From: an uncultured Eubacteriales bacterium
GTDB taxonomy: Bacteria; Bacillota; Clostridia; Oscillospirales; CAG-272
Reading direction: 5' to 3'
NCBI GenBank assembly: GCA_934476315.1
Contig: CAKSNQ010000056.1
Coordinates: 1-8,484 of the forward strand
Length of the DNA stretch: 8,484 nucleotides
Position numbers and translations under genes: made by a program. The notes under the pieces are model-generated. The model saw only the letters and a program-made list of their open reading frames with translations. It was not told the origin of the DNA and did not search any database. Of the stretch, positions 1 through 6,444 are shown one piece after another. Each line of letters begins with the position of its first letter. Within the stretch, counting starts at the first letter, position 1.

Positions 1-1976
1 CCGGCACGACAAACGCAACCGGAAACGGCACGCTCGTCACGCTGAAATTTGAGGTAAAAAGCACAGCGACGGCAGGCAACTACACGATAGACTTTCTCGT
101 AGCCGACGCTGTCAACCGCGATGAGGAGAGAGTAGCTCTCACCACGCAGGCGGGCACGGTCTCTGTGGCAGGCCCCGTCACAACATATACCGTCAAATTC
201 AATGCAAACGGCGGTACGGGAACAATGGCGGATGTCACAGGCGTTCCCGCAGGCGCCTATACGCTCCCCGCAAACGGCTTCACGGCACCTGCCGACAAGC
301 AGTTCAAGGGATGGTCAACCGATGCTTCGGGCGCGGTAATCGAAGGCACAACCTATAACGTTACAGGCGATGTTACGTTATATGCAATCTGGGAGGATAA
401 GACTCATACACATACCTACAGCACCGAGTGGTCAACCGACGATGCAAACCATTGGCACGAGTGCACCTGCGGAGATAAGAAAGACTTGGCGGCGCACACA
501 GACGCAAACAACGACCACAATTGTGATGTCTGCGGCAAGAAGACGTCCGACCACACAGGCGGCACGGCAACCTGCACGGAAAAGGCGACCTGCTCGATCT
601 GCGGTCAGAAGTACGGCGATCTCGCGGCTCACAACTACAAGACCGAGTGGTCGACCGACGATGCAAACCATTGGCATGAGTGCTCCGTCTGCGGAGATAA
701 GAAGGATGTGGCGGCGCACACAGACGCGAACAACGACCACAATTGTGATGTCTGCGGCAAGAAGACGTCCGACCACACGGGCGGCACGGCAACCTGCTCG
801 GAACAGGCGACCTGTACCATCTGCGGTCAGAAATACGGCGATCTCGCGCCGCATAGCTACAAGACCACCTGGTCAACAAACAGTTCAAAGCACTGGCACG
901 AATGCTCCGTCTGCGGAAACAAGAAAGACGAGGTGGCACACGTCGATGCAAACAATAATCATAACTGCGATGTCTGCGGCAGAAAGATGACCAACCACAC
1001 AGGCGGCACGGCAACCTGCACGGAACAGGCGACCTGCACGATCTGCGGTGAGAAATACGGCGATCTCGCGCCGCATAACTACAAAACCACATGGTCGACA
1101 GACAGTTCAAAGCACTGGCACGAATGCTCCGTCTGCGGAAACAAGAAAGACGAGGCGGCTCATATACCCGGTGCGGCAGCAACCGAGACAACACCTCAGA
1201 CCTGTACGGTTTGCGGTTATGTGATCAAAGAAGCAATCGGTCATGTTCACAGCTACACTGAAAAGAATACCGATGCGAAGTACCTCAAGTCCGCTGCCAC
1301 CTGCACGGCAAAGGCAGTATACTACTACTCCTGCTCTTGCGGTGAAAAGGGTACCAAAACCTTTGAGTCCGGTGAGGCACTGGCACACACCTGGGAAACC
1401 AAATGGGTAAACAATGACGGTAAGCACTGGCACGAATGCACGGTCTGCAAAACGAAAGGCGACGAAGCAGAACACGCTTTTGAATGGAAGATTGACAAGG
1501 AAGCCACTGTCACCGAAGCCGGAGCAAAGCATGAGGAATGCAAGGTCTGCGCTTATAAGAAGGCAGCCGTTGCCATCGACAAGCTCGCGCCGAGTATCAT
1601 GGACGGCAGAAATGCCAAGTGGAACAAGGGCGGCGAAAACGATCTGACCTTCAAGTCCGACGCGGCATTCTCCGACTTTGTCGAAGTGCTGGTGGACGGC
1701 AAGGCCATTGCTGCCGAGAACTATGAAAAGCGCGAAGGCAGTATCATCATTCAGCTGAAAGCAAGCTACCTCGCGACGCTTGCGGAAGGCGAACACACCC
1801 TTACCATCCGTTCGGCAAACGGCGATGCAACCACCAAATTTACGGTGGAGGCGGAGATCGTTTCTCCTCCGACCGGCTCAACCAATGTATGGGTATGGAT
1901 CATCCTCGGTGTCGTTGTTCTCGGAGCAGGTGCAACGGTAGTTGTATTCATCATCCGTAAGAGAAAAACGGCATAA
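1..1976 (+). CDS. C-terminal part of a large sortase-anchored surface protein (cohesin-like end, InlB B-repeat, Cys/His repeats, X2-like module)
   Basis: The reading frame is already open at base 3 and has no stop before TAA at 1974-1976, so the gene starts upstream of the window; the GTG at 165 is an internal codon. About 657 residues are visible. In order: strands resembling the end of a cohesin domain (3-164, with a GNGTLVTLKFEVKS-like stretch); an InlB B-repeat/Flg_new module (186-392, from YTVKFNANGG to TLYAIW); three near-identical Cys/His-rich repeats (411-1073) and degenerate copies to about 1560; an X2-like Ig module (about 1581-1856); then SPPTG, a hydrophobic helix and an RKRKTA tail. 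This predicts secretion and covalent wall attachment. Surface location is well supported; the ligand is unknown. Cohesin and X2 modules also occur in cellulosomal scaffoldins, but no dockerin is visible. A 12-bp hairpin follows the stop. No enzymatic domain is seen. Confidence 0.85.
   Translation, partial: GTTNATGNGTLVTLKFEVKSTATAGNYTIDFLVADAVNRDEERVALTTQAGTVSVAGPVTTYTVKFNANGGTGTMADVTGVPAGAYTLPANGFTAPADKQFKGWSTDASGAVIEGTTYNVTGDVTLYAIWEDKTHTHTYSTEWSTDDANHWHECTCGDKKDLAAHTDANNDHNCDVCGKKTSDHTGGTATCTEKATCSICGQKYGDLAAHNYKTEWSTDDANHWHECSVCGDKKDVAAHTDANNDHNCDVCGKKTSDHTGGTATCSEQATCTICGQKYGDLAPHSYKTTWSTNSSKHWHECSVCGNKKDEVAHVDANNNHNCDVCGRKMTNHTGGTATCTEQATCTICGEKYGDLAPHNYKTTWSTDSSKHWHECSVCGNKKDEAAHIPGAAATETTPQTCTVCGYVIKEAIGHVHSYTEKNTDAKYLKSAATCTAKAVYYYSCSCGEKGTKTFESGEALAHTWETKWVNNDGKHWHECTVCKTKGDEAEHAFEWKIDKEATVTEAGAKHEECKVCAYKKAAVAIDKLAPSIMDGRNAKWNKGGENDLTFKSDAAFSDFVEVLVDGKAIAAENYEKREGSIIIQLKASYLATLAEGEHTLTIRSANGDATTKFTVEAEIVSPPTGSTNVWVWIILGVVVLGAGATVVVFIIRKRKTA
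411..1073 (+). repeat. Three tandem 219-222-bp repeats encoding Cys/His-rich units
   Basis: Units lie at 411-629 (73 codons), 630-851 (74) and 852-1073 (74). Each unit has an HWHEC..CG knuckle, an HNCDVCG knuckle and a TCxxxATCxICG knuckle, with several histidines between them. Unit 1 lacks one codon, so its first knuckle is C-x-C where units 2 and 3 have C-x-x-C. Units 1 and 2 are almost identical at the DNA level. A half unit follows at 1074-1241, then more divergent copies up to about 1560 that keep HWHEC and CxxC. By my count the array has about 32 cysteines. The spacing resembles zinc-ribbon knuckles, so metal binding or disulfide cross-linking is plausible but unproven. Confidence 0.9.
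1863..1976 (+). other. C-terminal cell-wall sorting signal with SPPTG motif
   Basis: The last residues are SPPTG (1863-1877), a short spacer, a hydrophobic stretch of about 22 residues (WVWIILGVVVLG onward) and a positively charged RKRKTA tail. This is the usual three-part sortase sorting signal, but with a serine-proline start in place of canonical LPXTG. Class B-like clostridial sortases, for example that of Clostridioides difficile, are known to accept (S/P)PXTG motifs, so the cognate sortase here may be of that kind. No sortase gene lies in the window. Confidence 0.7.
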
Positions 1977-1992
1977 TTAAAGCGACATTTGT

Positions 1993-2019
1993 GAAGCCCC
2001 CGCATCCTGCGGGGGCTTC
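1993..2019 (+). terminator. Hairpin terminator of the surface-protein gene
   Basis: A perfect 12-bp stem (1993-2004 with 2008-2019) and a 3-base TCC loop start 17 bases after the stop codon. The stem is rich in GC. No T run follows directly, since the next bases are AGTCTGGGGGG, so it may act as a weak terminator or a 3'-end stabiliser. Confidence 0.6.
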
Positions 2020-2024
2020 AGTCT

Positions 2025-2063
2025 GGGGGGTTAAAAAACTCATTTTGAGTTTTCGACACCCCC
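2025..2063. repeat. Palindromic dispersed element, copy A
   Basis: The element is bounded by G and C runs and has an internal 8-bp dyad (AAAACTCA / TGAGTTTT, 3-base loop). Read on the minus strand it begins GGGGGTGTC and ends TTAACCCCCC, closely matching the element at 3170-3209 on the plus strand. It could fold into a hairpin on either strand. The two sites have little else in common, which argues for a dispersed repeat over chance. Confidence 0.65.
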
Positions 2064-2222
2064 TTTTTCACGCCGGCACGCCGCGGCCCGGGCGACTGCA
2101 CCTATCCACGGAAGCAAGGACGGGTGCAATTTTTATGCCGCTTTTTGTCAGAGACCATTAGCTGTGCTTATTCAAATCTCTTGCGCGTGTAACAAATTTC
2201 TGCCCCTTCCCATACAACAACC

Positions 2223-2247
2223 CCCCCGGGCGAGTGTTCCCCGGGGG
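2223..2247 (-). terminator. Secondary GC-rich hairpin after the leftward operon
   Basis: An 8-bp GC stem (2223-2230 with 2240-2247) has a 9-base loop. On the minus strand it is followed by the T/G-rich stretch GTTGTTGT. It lies just beyond the main leftward terminator and may be a backup. The T tract is interrupted, so confidence is low. Confidence 0.35.
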
Positions 2248-2260
2248 CTTTGATGAAAAT

Positions 2261-2293
2261 ATAAGGGCGTCGCGCGAAGCGCGACGCCCTTAT
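2261..2293 (-). terminator. Rho-independent terminator of the leftward operon
   Basis: A perfect 15-bp stem (2261-2275 with 2279-2293) has a GAA loop. On the minus strand it is followed by ATTTTCATC, a short T-rich tail. It sits 27 bases past the stop of the isomerase-like gene, the last gene on that strand. Confidence 0.85.
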
Positions 2294-2320
2294 GGGTTTA
2301 CGGTTCATGTCATGGCAAGG

Positions 2321-3118
2321 TTATTTGACCATGTATTTTGCCTTGATGTAGTCTGCGCTGACCTTGAGGCTGTCCAGCGGGTCGCCGGGGCAGATGTCCT
2401 CCTCTACACAGTAGTACTTGACGCCGGTGCGGGCGGAGACGTCGATGATGCCGTCAAAGTCCATATTGCCGGCGCCGATCTCGGTAATCATCGGCTCGAT
2501 CTTGCCGTCCTTGTAGACGACCTTCATGTCCTTGAGGTGCAGAATGTCGATTCTGCCCGCCAGCTTCCCGATCCAGGTGGCAGGGTCGCCGCCGCCGCGC
2601 TGTACCCAGTGGGTGTCCAGGCAGAACGAAACGGTTTCGGGGTTCAGTCCCTCAAAGAGGTAGTCCATGACCGTCTTTTCACCGTCGATGCGGACGAACT
2701 CAAAGTGGTGGTTATGGTAGGTGAACTTGAAGCCGTAATCCTTGATCTTATCGGCGATGTGGTTGACCCGGTCGATGAAGCGGAACAGCTCCTCGCGGTC
2801 GGTGCGCGCCTCGGGGGGCATGCTGCCGATGCCCATGAGGTTGGTCTTGAGAATTTCGCGGTGCTTGCGCATTGCCTCGTCGGTGTCCTCGACCATCTCG
2901 CGGAAGTCGTAGTGCGTACCGACGATGGTCAGTCCGGCGGCGTGCGCCAGCTCGCAGTATTTCTCCAGCCCGATCTTACCGAATCCCGCGGTCTGAATCT
3001 CGTCGTAGCCCAGAGCCTTGACCGTGCGGAAGGCGTGATCCAGCGTCGCCTCGTTTGCGTTTTCGCCATCGTAGTACTGGCGGAAGGTATATGCCTGAAC
3101 GCCGAGCTTGTTAATCAT
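2321..3118 (-). CDS. Sugar phosphate isomerase/epimerase-like TIM-barrel protein
   Basis: The 265-residue protein fits the xylose isomerase-like TIM-barrel superfamily (AP_endonuc_2 fold). Family members bind a divalent metal and isomerise or epimerise sugars or keto-inositols. Visible hallmarks are the KLGVQAYTFRQ start, YHNHHFEF (134-141, likely metal ligand Glu140), FCLDTHW (Asp168, His170), LHLKDMK (His194) and TEIGAGNMDF (Glu213). There is no signal peptide, so it is cytosolic. The start is supported by AAAGGAGAG 6 bases upstream of the ATG. It is the last gene of the leftward set, 113 bases after the GGGtGRT gene, and that gap contains a palindromic element. It may therefore be expressed at a different level from its upstream neighbours. 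The substrate cannot be read from the sequence; no inositol or xylose genes are nearby. Confidence 0.88.
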   Translation of the reverse strand: MINKLGVQAYTFRQYYDGENANEATLDHAFRTVKALGYDEIQTAGFGKIGLEKYCELAHAAGLTIVGTHYDFREMVEDTDEAMRKHREILKTNLMGIGSMPPEARTDREELFRFIDRVNHIADKIKDYGFKFTYHNHHFEFVRIDGEKTVMDYLFEGLNPETVSFCLDTHWVQRGGGDPATWIGKLAGRIDILHLKDMKVVYKDGKIEPMITEIGAGNMDFDGIIDVSARTGVKYYCVEEDICPGDPLDSLKVSADYIKAKYMVK

Positions 3119-3169
3119 AGAAATCTCTCCTTTGTCCGGTTACGGAAAATTTTGCGTGACAGGGGGCGT

Positions 3170-3209
3170 GGGGTGTCAAAAACTCAGATTTGAGTTCCTT
3201 AACAGCCCC
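3170..3209. repeat. Palindromic dispersed element, copy B
   Basis: The copy reads GGGGTGTC, then AAAACTCA, a short spacer, TGAGTT, and TTAAC before a closing CCCC. It matches the reverse complement of 2025-2063 with a few substitutions and small indels. It lies between the GGGtGRT gene and the isomerase-like gene. In the minus-strand transcript it forms an AACTCA/TGAGTT stem followed by TTT, with an outer GGGG/CCCC pairing, so it could attenuate or mark a processing site. No independent promoter for the isomerase gene is evident. Confidence 0.65.
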
Positions 3210-3231
3210 GGGGAGGTACCGATGCGGGCGA

Positions 3232-4233
3232 TCAGCCCTTCATCGCTTCTTCAACAGCAACGGCGCAGGCGACTGTCGCACCGACCATCGGGTTGTTGCC
3301 CATGCCGATGAGTCCCATCATCTCCACGTGTGCGGGAACGGAGGACGAGCCTGCGAACTGCGCGTCGGAGTGCATACGACCCATGGTGTCGGTCATGCCG
3401 TAGCTGGACGGACCGGCTGCCATGTTATCGGGATGCAGGGTACGACCTGTGCCGCCGCCGGATGCCACGGAGAAGTACTTTCTGCCGTTCTCCACGCACC
3501 ACTTCTTGTAGGTGCCCGCGACGGGGTGCTGGAAGCGGGTGGGGTTGGTCGAGTTACCGGTGATGGAAACGCCGACATTTTCCAGCTTCATGATCGCCAC
3601 GCCCTCGGGAACGTTGTCCGCGCCGTAGCACTTGACCGCCGCGCGGGGGCCGTTCGAGTACGGGTGCTCGCTGACGACACGGACTTCCTCGGTGTAGGGG
3701 TCGAACACGGTCTCCACAAAGGTGAAGCCGTTGATACGCGAGATAATCATGGCGGCGTCCTTGCCCAGACCGTTCAGAATGACGCGCAGGGGCTTGACGC
3801 GGACCTTGTTGGCGTTGAGCGCGATCTTGATGGCGCCCTCTGCGGCGGCGAAGGATTCGTGACCTGCCAGGAAGCAGAAGCACTCGGTCTCCTCGGAGAG
3901 CAGCATTTTGCCCAGGTTGCCGTGACCCAGACCGACCTGACGGTTTTCCGCGACCGAGCCGGGGATGCAGAACGACTGCAGTCCGATGCCGATGGCGGCG
4001 GCGGCGTCCGCGGCTTTCTTGCAGCCGGACTTGATGGCGATGGCGGAGCCGACGGTGTACGCCCACTTTGCGTTCTCAAAGCAGATGGGCTGGGTCTCCT
4101 GCACGATGGTGTAGGGGTCGATGCCCTTGTCGGCGCAGATGGTCTTGCACTCCTCGATGGAGGAGATGCCGTATTTCTTCAGGACGCCGAGAATTTTCGC
4201 CTCGCGTCTTTCGTAGTTTTCAAAAAGTGCCAT
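3232..4233 (-). CDS. GGGtGRT family protein
   Basis: The 333-residue protein carries the family's name-giving motif GGGTGRT at residues 259-265, inside SGGGTGRTLHPDNMAAGPSS. It also has a long conserved core with glycine-rich and Cys-containing segments (CFCFLAGHES at 118-127; ITGNSTNPTRFQHP around 224-237). Ten cysteines are present. There is no signal peptide or membrane segment. I know this family as a conserved clostridial protein of unsettled biochemical role, almost always next to a NifU-like scaffold gene, as here. The upstream gene stops only 18 bases before its ATG, and the AAGGAGGAG ribosome site sits in that gap, so the two are surely co-transcribed. The glycine-rich motif might bind a nucleotide or phosphate, but this is a guess. 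Family assignment is firm; function is not. Confidence 0.93.
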   Translation of the reverse strand: MALFENYERREAKILGVLKKYGISSIEECKTICADKGIDPYTIVQETQPICFENAKWAYTVGSAIAIKSGCKKAADAAAAIGIGLQSFCIPGSVAENRQVGLGHGNLGKMLLSEETECFCFLAGHESFAAAEGAIKIALNANKVRVKPLRVILNGLGKDAAMIISRINGFTFVETVFDPYTEEVRVVSEHPYSNGPRAAVKCYGADNVPEGVAIMKLENVGVSITGNSTNPTRFQHPVAGTYKKWCVENGRKYFSVASGGGTGRTLHPDNMAAGPSSYGMTDTMGRMHSDAQFAGSSSVPAHVEMMGLIGMGNNPMVGATVACAVAVEEAMKG

Positions 4234-4251
4234 TGTTTGTCTCCTCCTTGC

Positions 4252-4977
4252 TCACTGCTTGCGCGGGTCGATGTACTTGACAGCGCCGTCCTGCTCGGAG
4301 AATCTGCCGTAATGACCCATGGATTTGTTGTAGGCGGTGGTGGGATCGTCGCCCTTCTTGATGAAGTCTGTCATCTTGCCGAGGTTGACGAACTCATAGC
4401 CGATGACCTGATCGTCGGCATCCAGCGCCATGCGGGTGCAGTAGCCCTCGGTCATTTCCAGGTAGCGGACACCCTTGGCTCTCGTGCCGTACATGGTACC
4501 GACCATGGAACGGGCGCCCTTGCCGAGGTCCTCCATGCCGGCGCCGATGGTCAGACCGCCCTCGGAGAACGCGGACTGGCTGCGTCCGTAAACGATCTGG
4601 AGGAACAGCTCGCGCATTGCCGTGTTGATGGCGTCGCACACCAGGTCGGTGTTGAGTGCTTCCAGAATGGTCTTGCCGGGCAGGATCTCCGCCGCCATTG
4701 CCGCCGAGTGGGTCATACCGGAGCAACCGATGGTCTCCACCAGCGCCTCTTCAATGATACCGTCCTTGACGTTGAGCGAGAGCTTGCAGGCGCCCTGCTG
4801 GGGAGCGCACCAGCCAACGCCGTGGGTGTAAGCGGAAATGTCCTTGATCTCTTTTGCTTCGATCCACTTGCCCTCTTCGGGAATGGGAGCGGGACCGTGC
4901 TTGGGACCCTTTGCCACTGTGCACATGTTCTGCACTTCGGCGGAGTAAATGATGTGATCGTTCATGCTTTTGACCAT
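4252..4977 (-). CDS. NifU/IscU-like iron-sulfur cluster assembly scaffold protein
   Basis: The 241-residue protein matches the NifU N-terminal/IscU scaffold family in its core. The segment GVGWCAPQQGACKLSLNV, then an acidic strand, then IGCSGMTHSAAMAAEILPGKT (residues 82-102), resembles IscU's CGDxMKL...GCGSAxAS...GKT layout. Cys85 sits where the central scaffold cysteine is expected; Cys57 or Cys64 and Cys114 are candidates for the other ligands. It is longer than a typical IscU (about 130 residues) because of a C-terminal extension of about 110 residues that I do not recognise. The start is uncertain: the ATG at 4977 has AAAGG only one base upstream, while the next ATG at 4965 leaves about 13 bases and gives MNDHIIYSAEV, more like homologues I recall. 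It is tightly linked to the GGGtGRT gene downstream. Real client proteins are unknown. Confidence 0.88.
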   Translation of the reverse strand: MVKSMNDHIIYSAEVQNMCTVAKGPKHGPAPIPEEGKWIEAKEIKDISAYTHGVGWCAPQQGACKLSLNVKDGIIEEALVETIGCSGMTHSAAMAAEILPGKTILEALNTDLVCDAINTAMRELFLQIVYGRSQSAFSEGGLTIGAGMEDLGKGARSMVGTMYGTRAKGVRYLEMTEGYCTRMALDADDQVIGYEFVNLGKMTDFIKKGDDPTTAYNKSMGHYGRFSEQDGAVKYIDPRKQ

Positions 4978-5011
4978 ACCTTTCTATGTTACTTTCTTTG
5001 TTTGACGGAAA

Positions 5012-5647
5012 TTATTTCTGTCCGTTCACCCGGTCGATGACGGGGCAGAGGACCCGTGTCAGCTCCTCGGCGATAAAGCGTCTGCCCTCGTCGTTCGGGT
5101 GAACGCCGTCGGGGGAGTAGGTGTGCCAGTCGCCTCCGACGAGTCGGGCGGCGAACAGCGCGTGGAGCGGGAGCAGGGCGTCGGCGTACTCGCGGGCGAG
5201 CGCGCGGATGATGCGGATTTTCTCATCCAGCTCCGGCAGCATCTTCAGCTTATCCTCGGCGGGCAGGATGAACGGCTCGATCAGAACGATGCGCGCCGGA
5301 GTCTTCGCGCGGGTCTCCCGCAGAATGGTGCTCAGGTTCTCCTCGAATTTTTCGGCGGAGACGTAGAGCTCCTCGCCGAAGTCGTAGTGGTGCCAGACGT
5401 CGTTGACGCCGATCATGAGCGTCATAATGTCGGGTTGCAGGTCGATGATGTCGGACTGCATGCGTGCGAGAATGTGCTCGGTGCGGTTGCCGCTGATGCC
5501 GAGGTTGAGAAATTCAAAGTCCACGTCGGGACGCGCCGCGCGGATGTACTCGGCGGCAAACTTGGGGTAGCCGCCTCCCAGATGGTGCGGGTCGGCGCGG
5601 TCTCTGCCCGCGTCGGTCACGCTGTCGCCCTGAAACAAAATTTTCAT
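5012..5647 (-). CDS. SGNH/GDSL-family hydrolase
   Basis: The 211-residue protein has all four SGNH blocks: GDSVTDAG (nucleophile Ser9), LNLGISGNRT (Gly50 or Gly53), GVNDVW (Asn82) and DGVHPN (Asp180, His183). The family hydrolyses esters, often acyl or acetyl groups on lipids or carbohydrates; deacetylation of a sugar is one likely use but cannot be proved here. No signal peptide is visible, since the protein starts MKILFQGDSVT directly at block I, so it is probably cytosolic. Length is normal for the compact GDSL_2 group. The ribosome site is modest (AGGAAAGAGAG upstream). It lies 85 bases after pduL and 34 bases before the NifU-like gene, all on one strand, consistent with one transcript. 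Confidence 0.92.
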   Translation of the reverse strand: MKILFQGDSVTDAGRDRADPHHLGGGYPKFAAEYIRAARPDVDFEFLNLGISGNRTEHILARMQSDIIDLQPDIMTLMIGVNDVWHHYDFGEELYVSAEKFEENLSTILRETRAKTPARIVLIEPFILPAEDKLKMLPELDEKIRIIRALAREYADALLPLHALFAARLVGGDWHTYSPDGVHPNDEGRRFIAEELTRVLCPVIDRVNGQK

Positions 5648-5732
5648 GTTGGAACTCTCTTTCCTCTCCGCGCCGGAACGTGCCGCGGCGGAGAATAATT
5701 TGATCGCAGTCGGGGAAAACTGGGAAATGAGA

Positions 5733-6302
5733 TTACTTCACGAGCGTGCCGTAGACCACGCCCGAAGCGCAGGCGGCATTGGACTCGTCGGTGTCGATGT
5801 GCATGGCGAGCTTGAACTTCGGGCTGACGCGGCAGACCACGTTGCCGAAGGTCAGGGCGCGGGGGGTGTCGAGCGCGACGCTGACGACCTGCTTGTCGAC
5901 GACGCCGAACGCCTCGGCTTCCTCGGGGCTGAAGTGAATGTGGCGCTGAGCGGCGATGACGCCCTCGGCGATCTCGATCTTTCCGCACGGACCCTCCAGC
6001 GTGCATCCGGGCGTGCCGGCGATGTCACCGCTCTCCCGGATGGGCGCGGCAATGCCGATGGTGCGGGCGTCGGTCAGCGACAGCTCGACCTGATTGGCGG
6101 CGCGGACGGGACCCAGCACGCTCGCCTTGAGCGAACCCTTGGGACCTGTGACCGTGACCTTTTCCTCGCAGGCAAACTGCCCGGGCTGGCTGAGGTCCTT
6201 CTTGTTTGTCAGCGTGTGACCCGCGCCGAACAGGAGCTCCACCGCTTCCTCTGTCAGATGGACGTGGCGGGCGGAGGTTTCAACGAGAATTTTGTTTTCC
6301 AT
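5733..6302 (-). CDS. pduL: Phosphate propanoyltransferase / phosphotransacetylase, PduL type
   Basis: The 189-residue enzyme exchanges an acyl group between CoA and phosphate (propanoyl-CoA or acetyl-CoA to acyl phosphate). PduL-family marks are ETSARHVHLT (His13, His15), QVELSLTD (Glu73), QRHIHFSPEEAE (His121, His123) and AMHIDTDESNAA (His168), which together fit the family's zinc ligands. The start at 6302 has AAAGGA 5 bases upstream. An in-frame ATG at 6350 would add 16 residues but lies about at the predicted transcription start and lacks a ribosome site. With the 6302 start there is no N-terminal encapsulation peptide, so the enzyme is probably cytosolic and not microcompartment-bound; no microcompartment shell genes are present. 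It is the first gene of the leftward operon. Confidence 0.95.
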   Translation of the reverse strand: MENKILVETSARHVHLTEEAVELLFGAGHTLTNKKDLSQPGQFACEEKVTVTGPKGSLKASVLGPVRAANQVELSLTDARTIGIAAPIRESGDIAGTPGCTLEGPCGKIEIAEGVIAAQRHIHFSPEEAEAFGVVDKQVVSVALDTPRALTFGNVVCRVSPKFKLAMHIDTDESNAACASGVVYGTLVK

Positions 6303-6358
6303 AACGATCCTTTCCTCTACAATTACAAACTGATGGGTAGAAACATCCATTCCCGGTT

Positions 6359-6387
6359 ATTATAGCACAATCCGGTGACGATGTAAA
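6359..6387 (-). promoter_or_regulatory. Sigma-A promoter of pduL and the leftward operon
   Basis: On the minus strand, TTTACA (6382-6387) is followed by a 17-base spacer and a perfect TATAAT (6359-6364). The bases TGC just before the -10 box make it an extended -10. The transcription start should fall near 6352, about 50 bases before the pduL ATG. This is one of the strongest promoters in the window. Confidence 0.88.
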
Positions 6388-6444
6388 GAAATTTTTGAAA
6401 AAACTCTGTCGAAAAATGCGGCGGGGAGGCGGAGGCGGGCGAAT

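Larger units (their letters stand above)
1977..2320. other. Convergent intergenic region without a gene
   Basis: This 344-base gap separates the surface-protein gene from the end of the leftward operon. It holds a hairpin for the surface gene (1993-2019), a palindromic dispersed element (2025-2063), a GC-rich hairpin (2223-2247) and a strong leftward terminator (2261-2293). Between 2064 and 2222 I see no credible coding frame, tRNA or promoter. A 6-bp inverted repeat with a long loop around 2097-2132 is followed by a T-rich stretch but is too weak to call. Confidence 0.7.

Noticed and set aside
411..1073. CRISPR array or non-coding tandem repeat
   Set aside because: The units are about 220 bp, contiguous without spacers, and in frame within an open coding region.
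373..1194. Long minus-strand and alternate-frame open frames over the Cys/His repeats
   Set aside because: They are periodic copies of the repeat read in the wrong frame; the Arg/Ser-rich translations resemble no protein.
1..1976. Cellulosomal scaffoldin
   Set aside because: A cohesin-like end and an X2-like module are present, but only one partial cohesin-like segment is visible, with no dockerin or cellulose-binding module. The upstream part would be needed to judge.
2234..3193. A 319-codon plus-strand open frame
   Set aside because: It lies antisense to the TIM-barrel gene, begins inside the terminator region, and its translation shows no family features.
3190..5040. A 616-codon plus-strand open frame across the GGGtGRT and NifU-like genes
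   Set aside because: It is antisense to two firmly recognised proteins, has no recognisable domain and lacks a proper start context. GC-rich codons on the opposite strand explain its length.
6303..6350. Upstream in-frame ATG for pduL at 6350
   Set aside because: It lies about 2 bases after the predicted transcription start with no ribosome site; the ATG at 6302 has AAAGGA at good spacing and starts right before the family motif.
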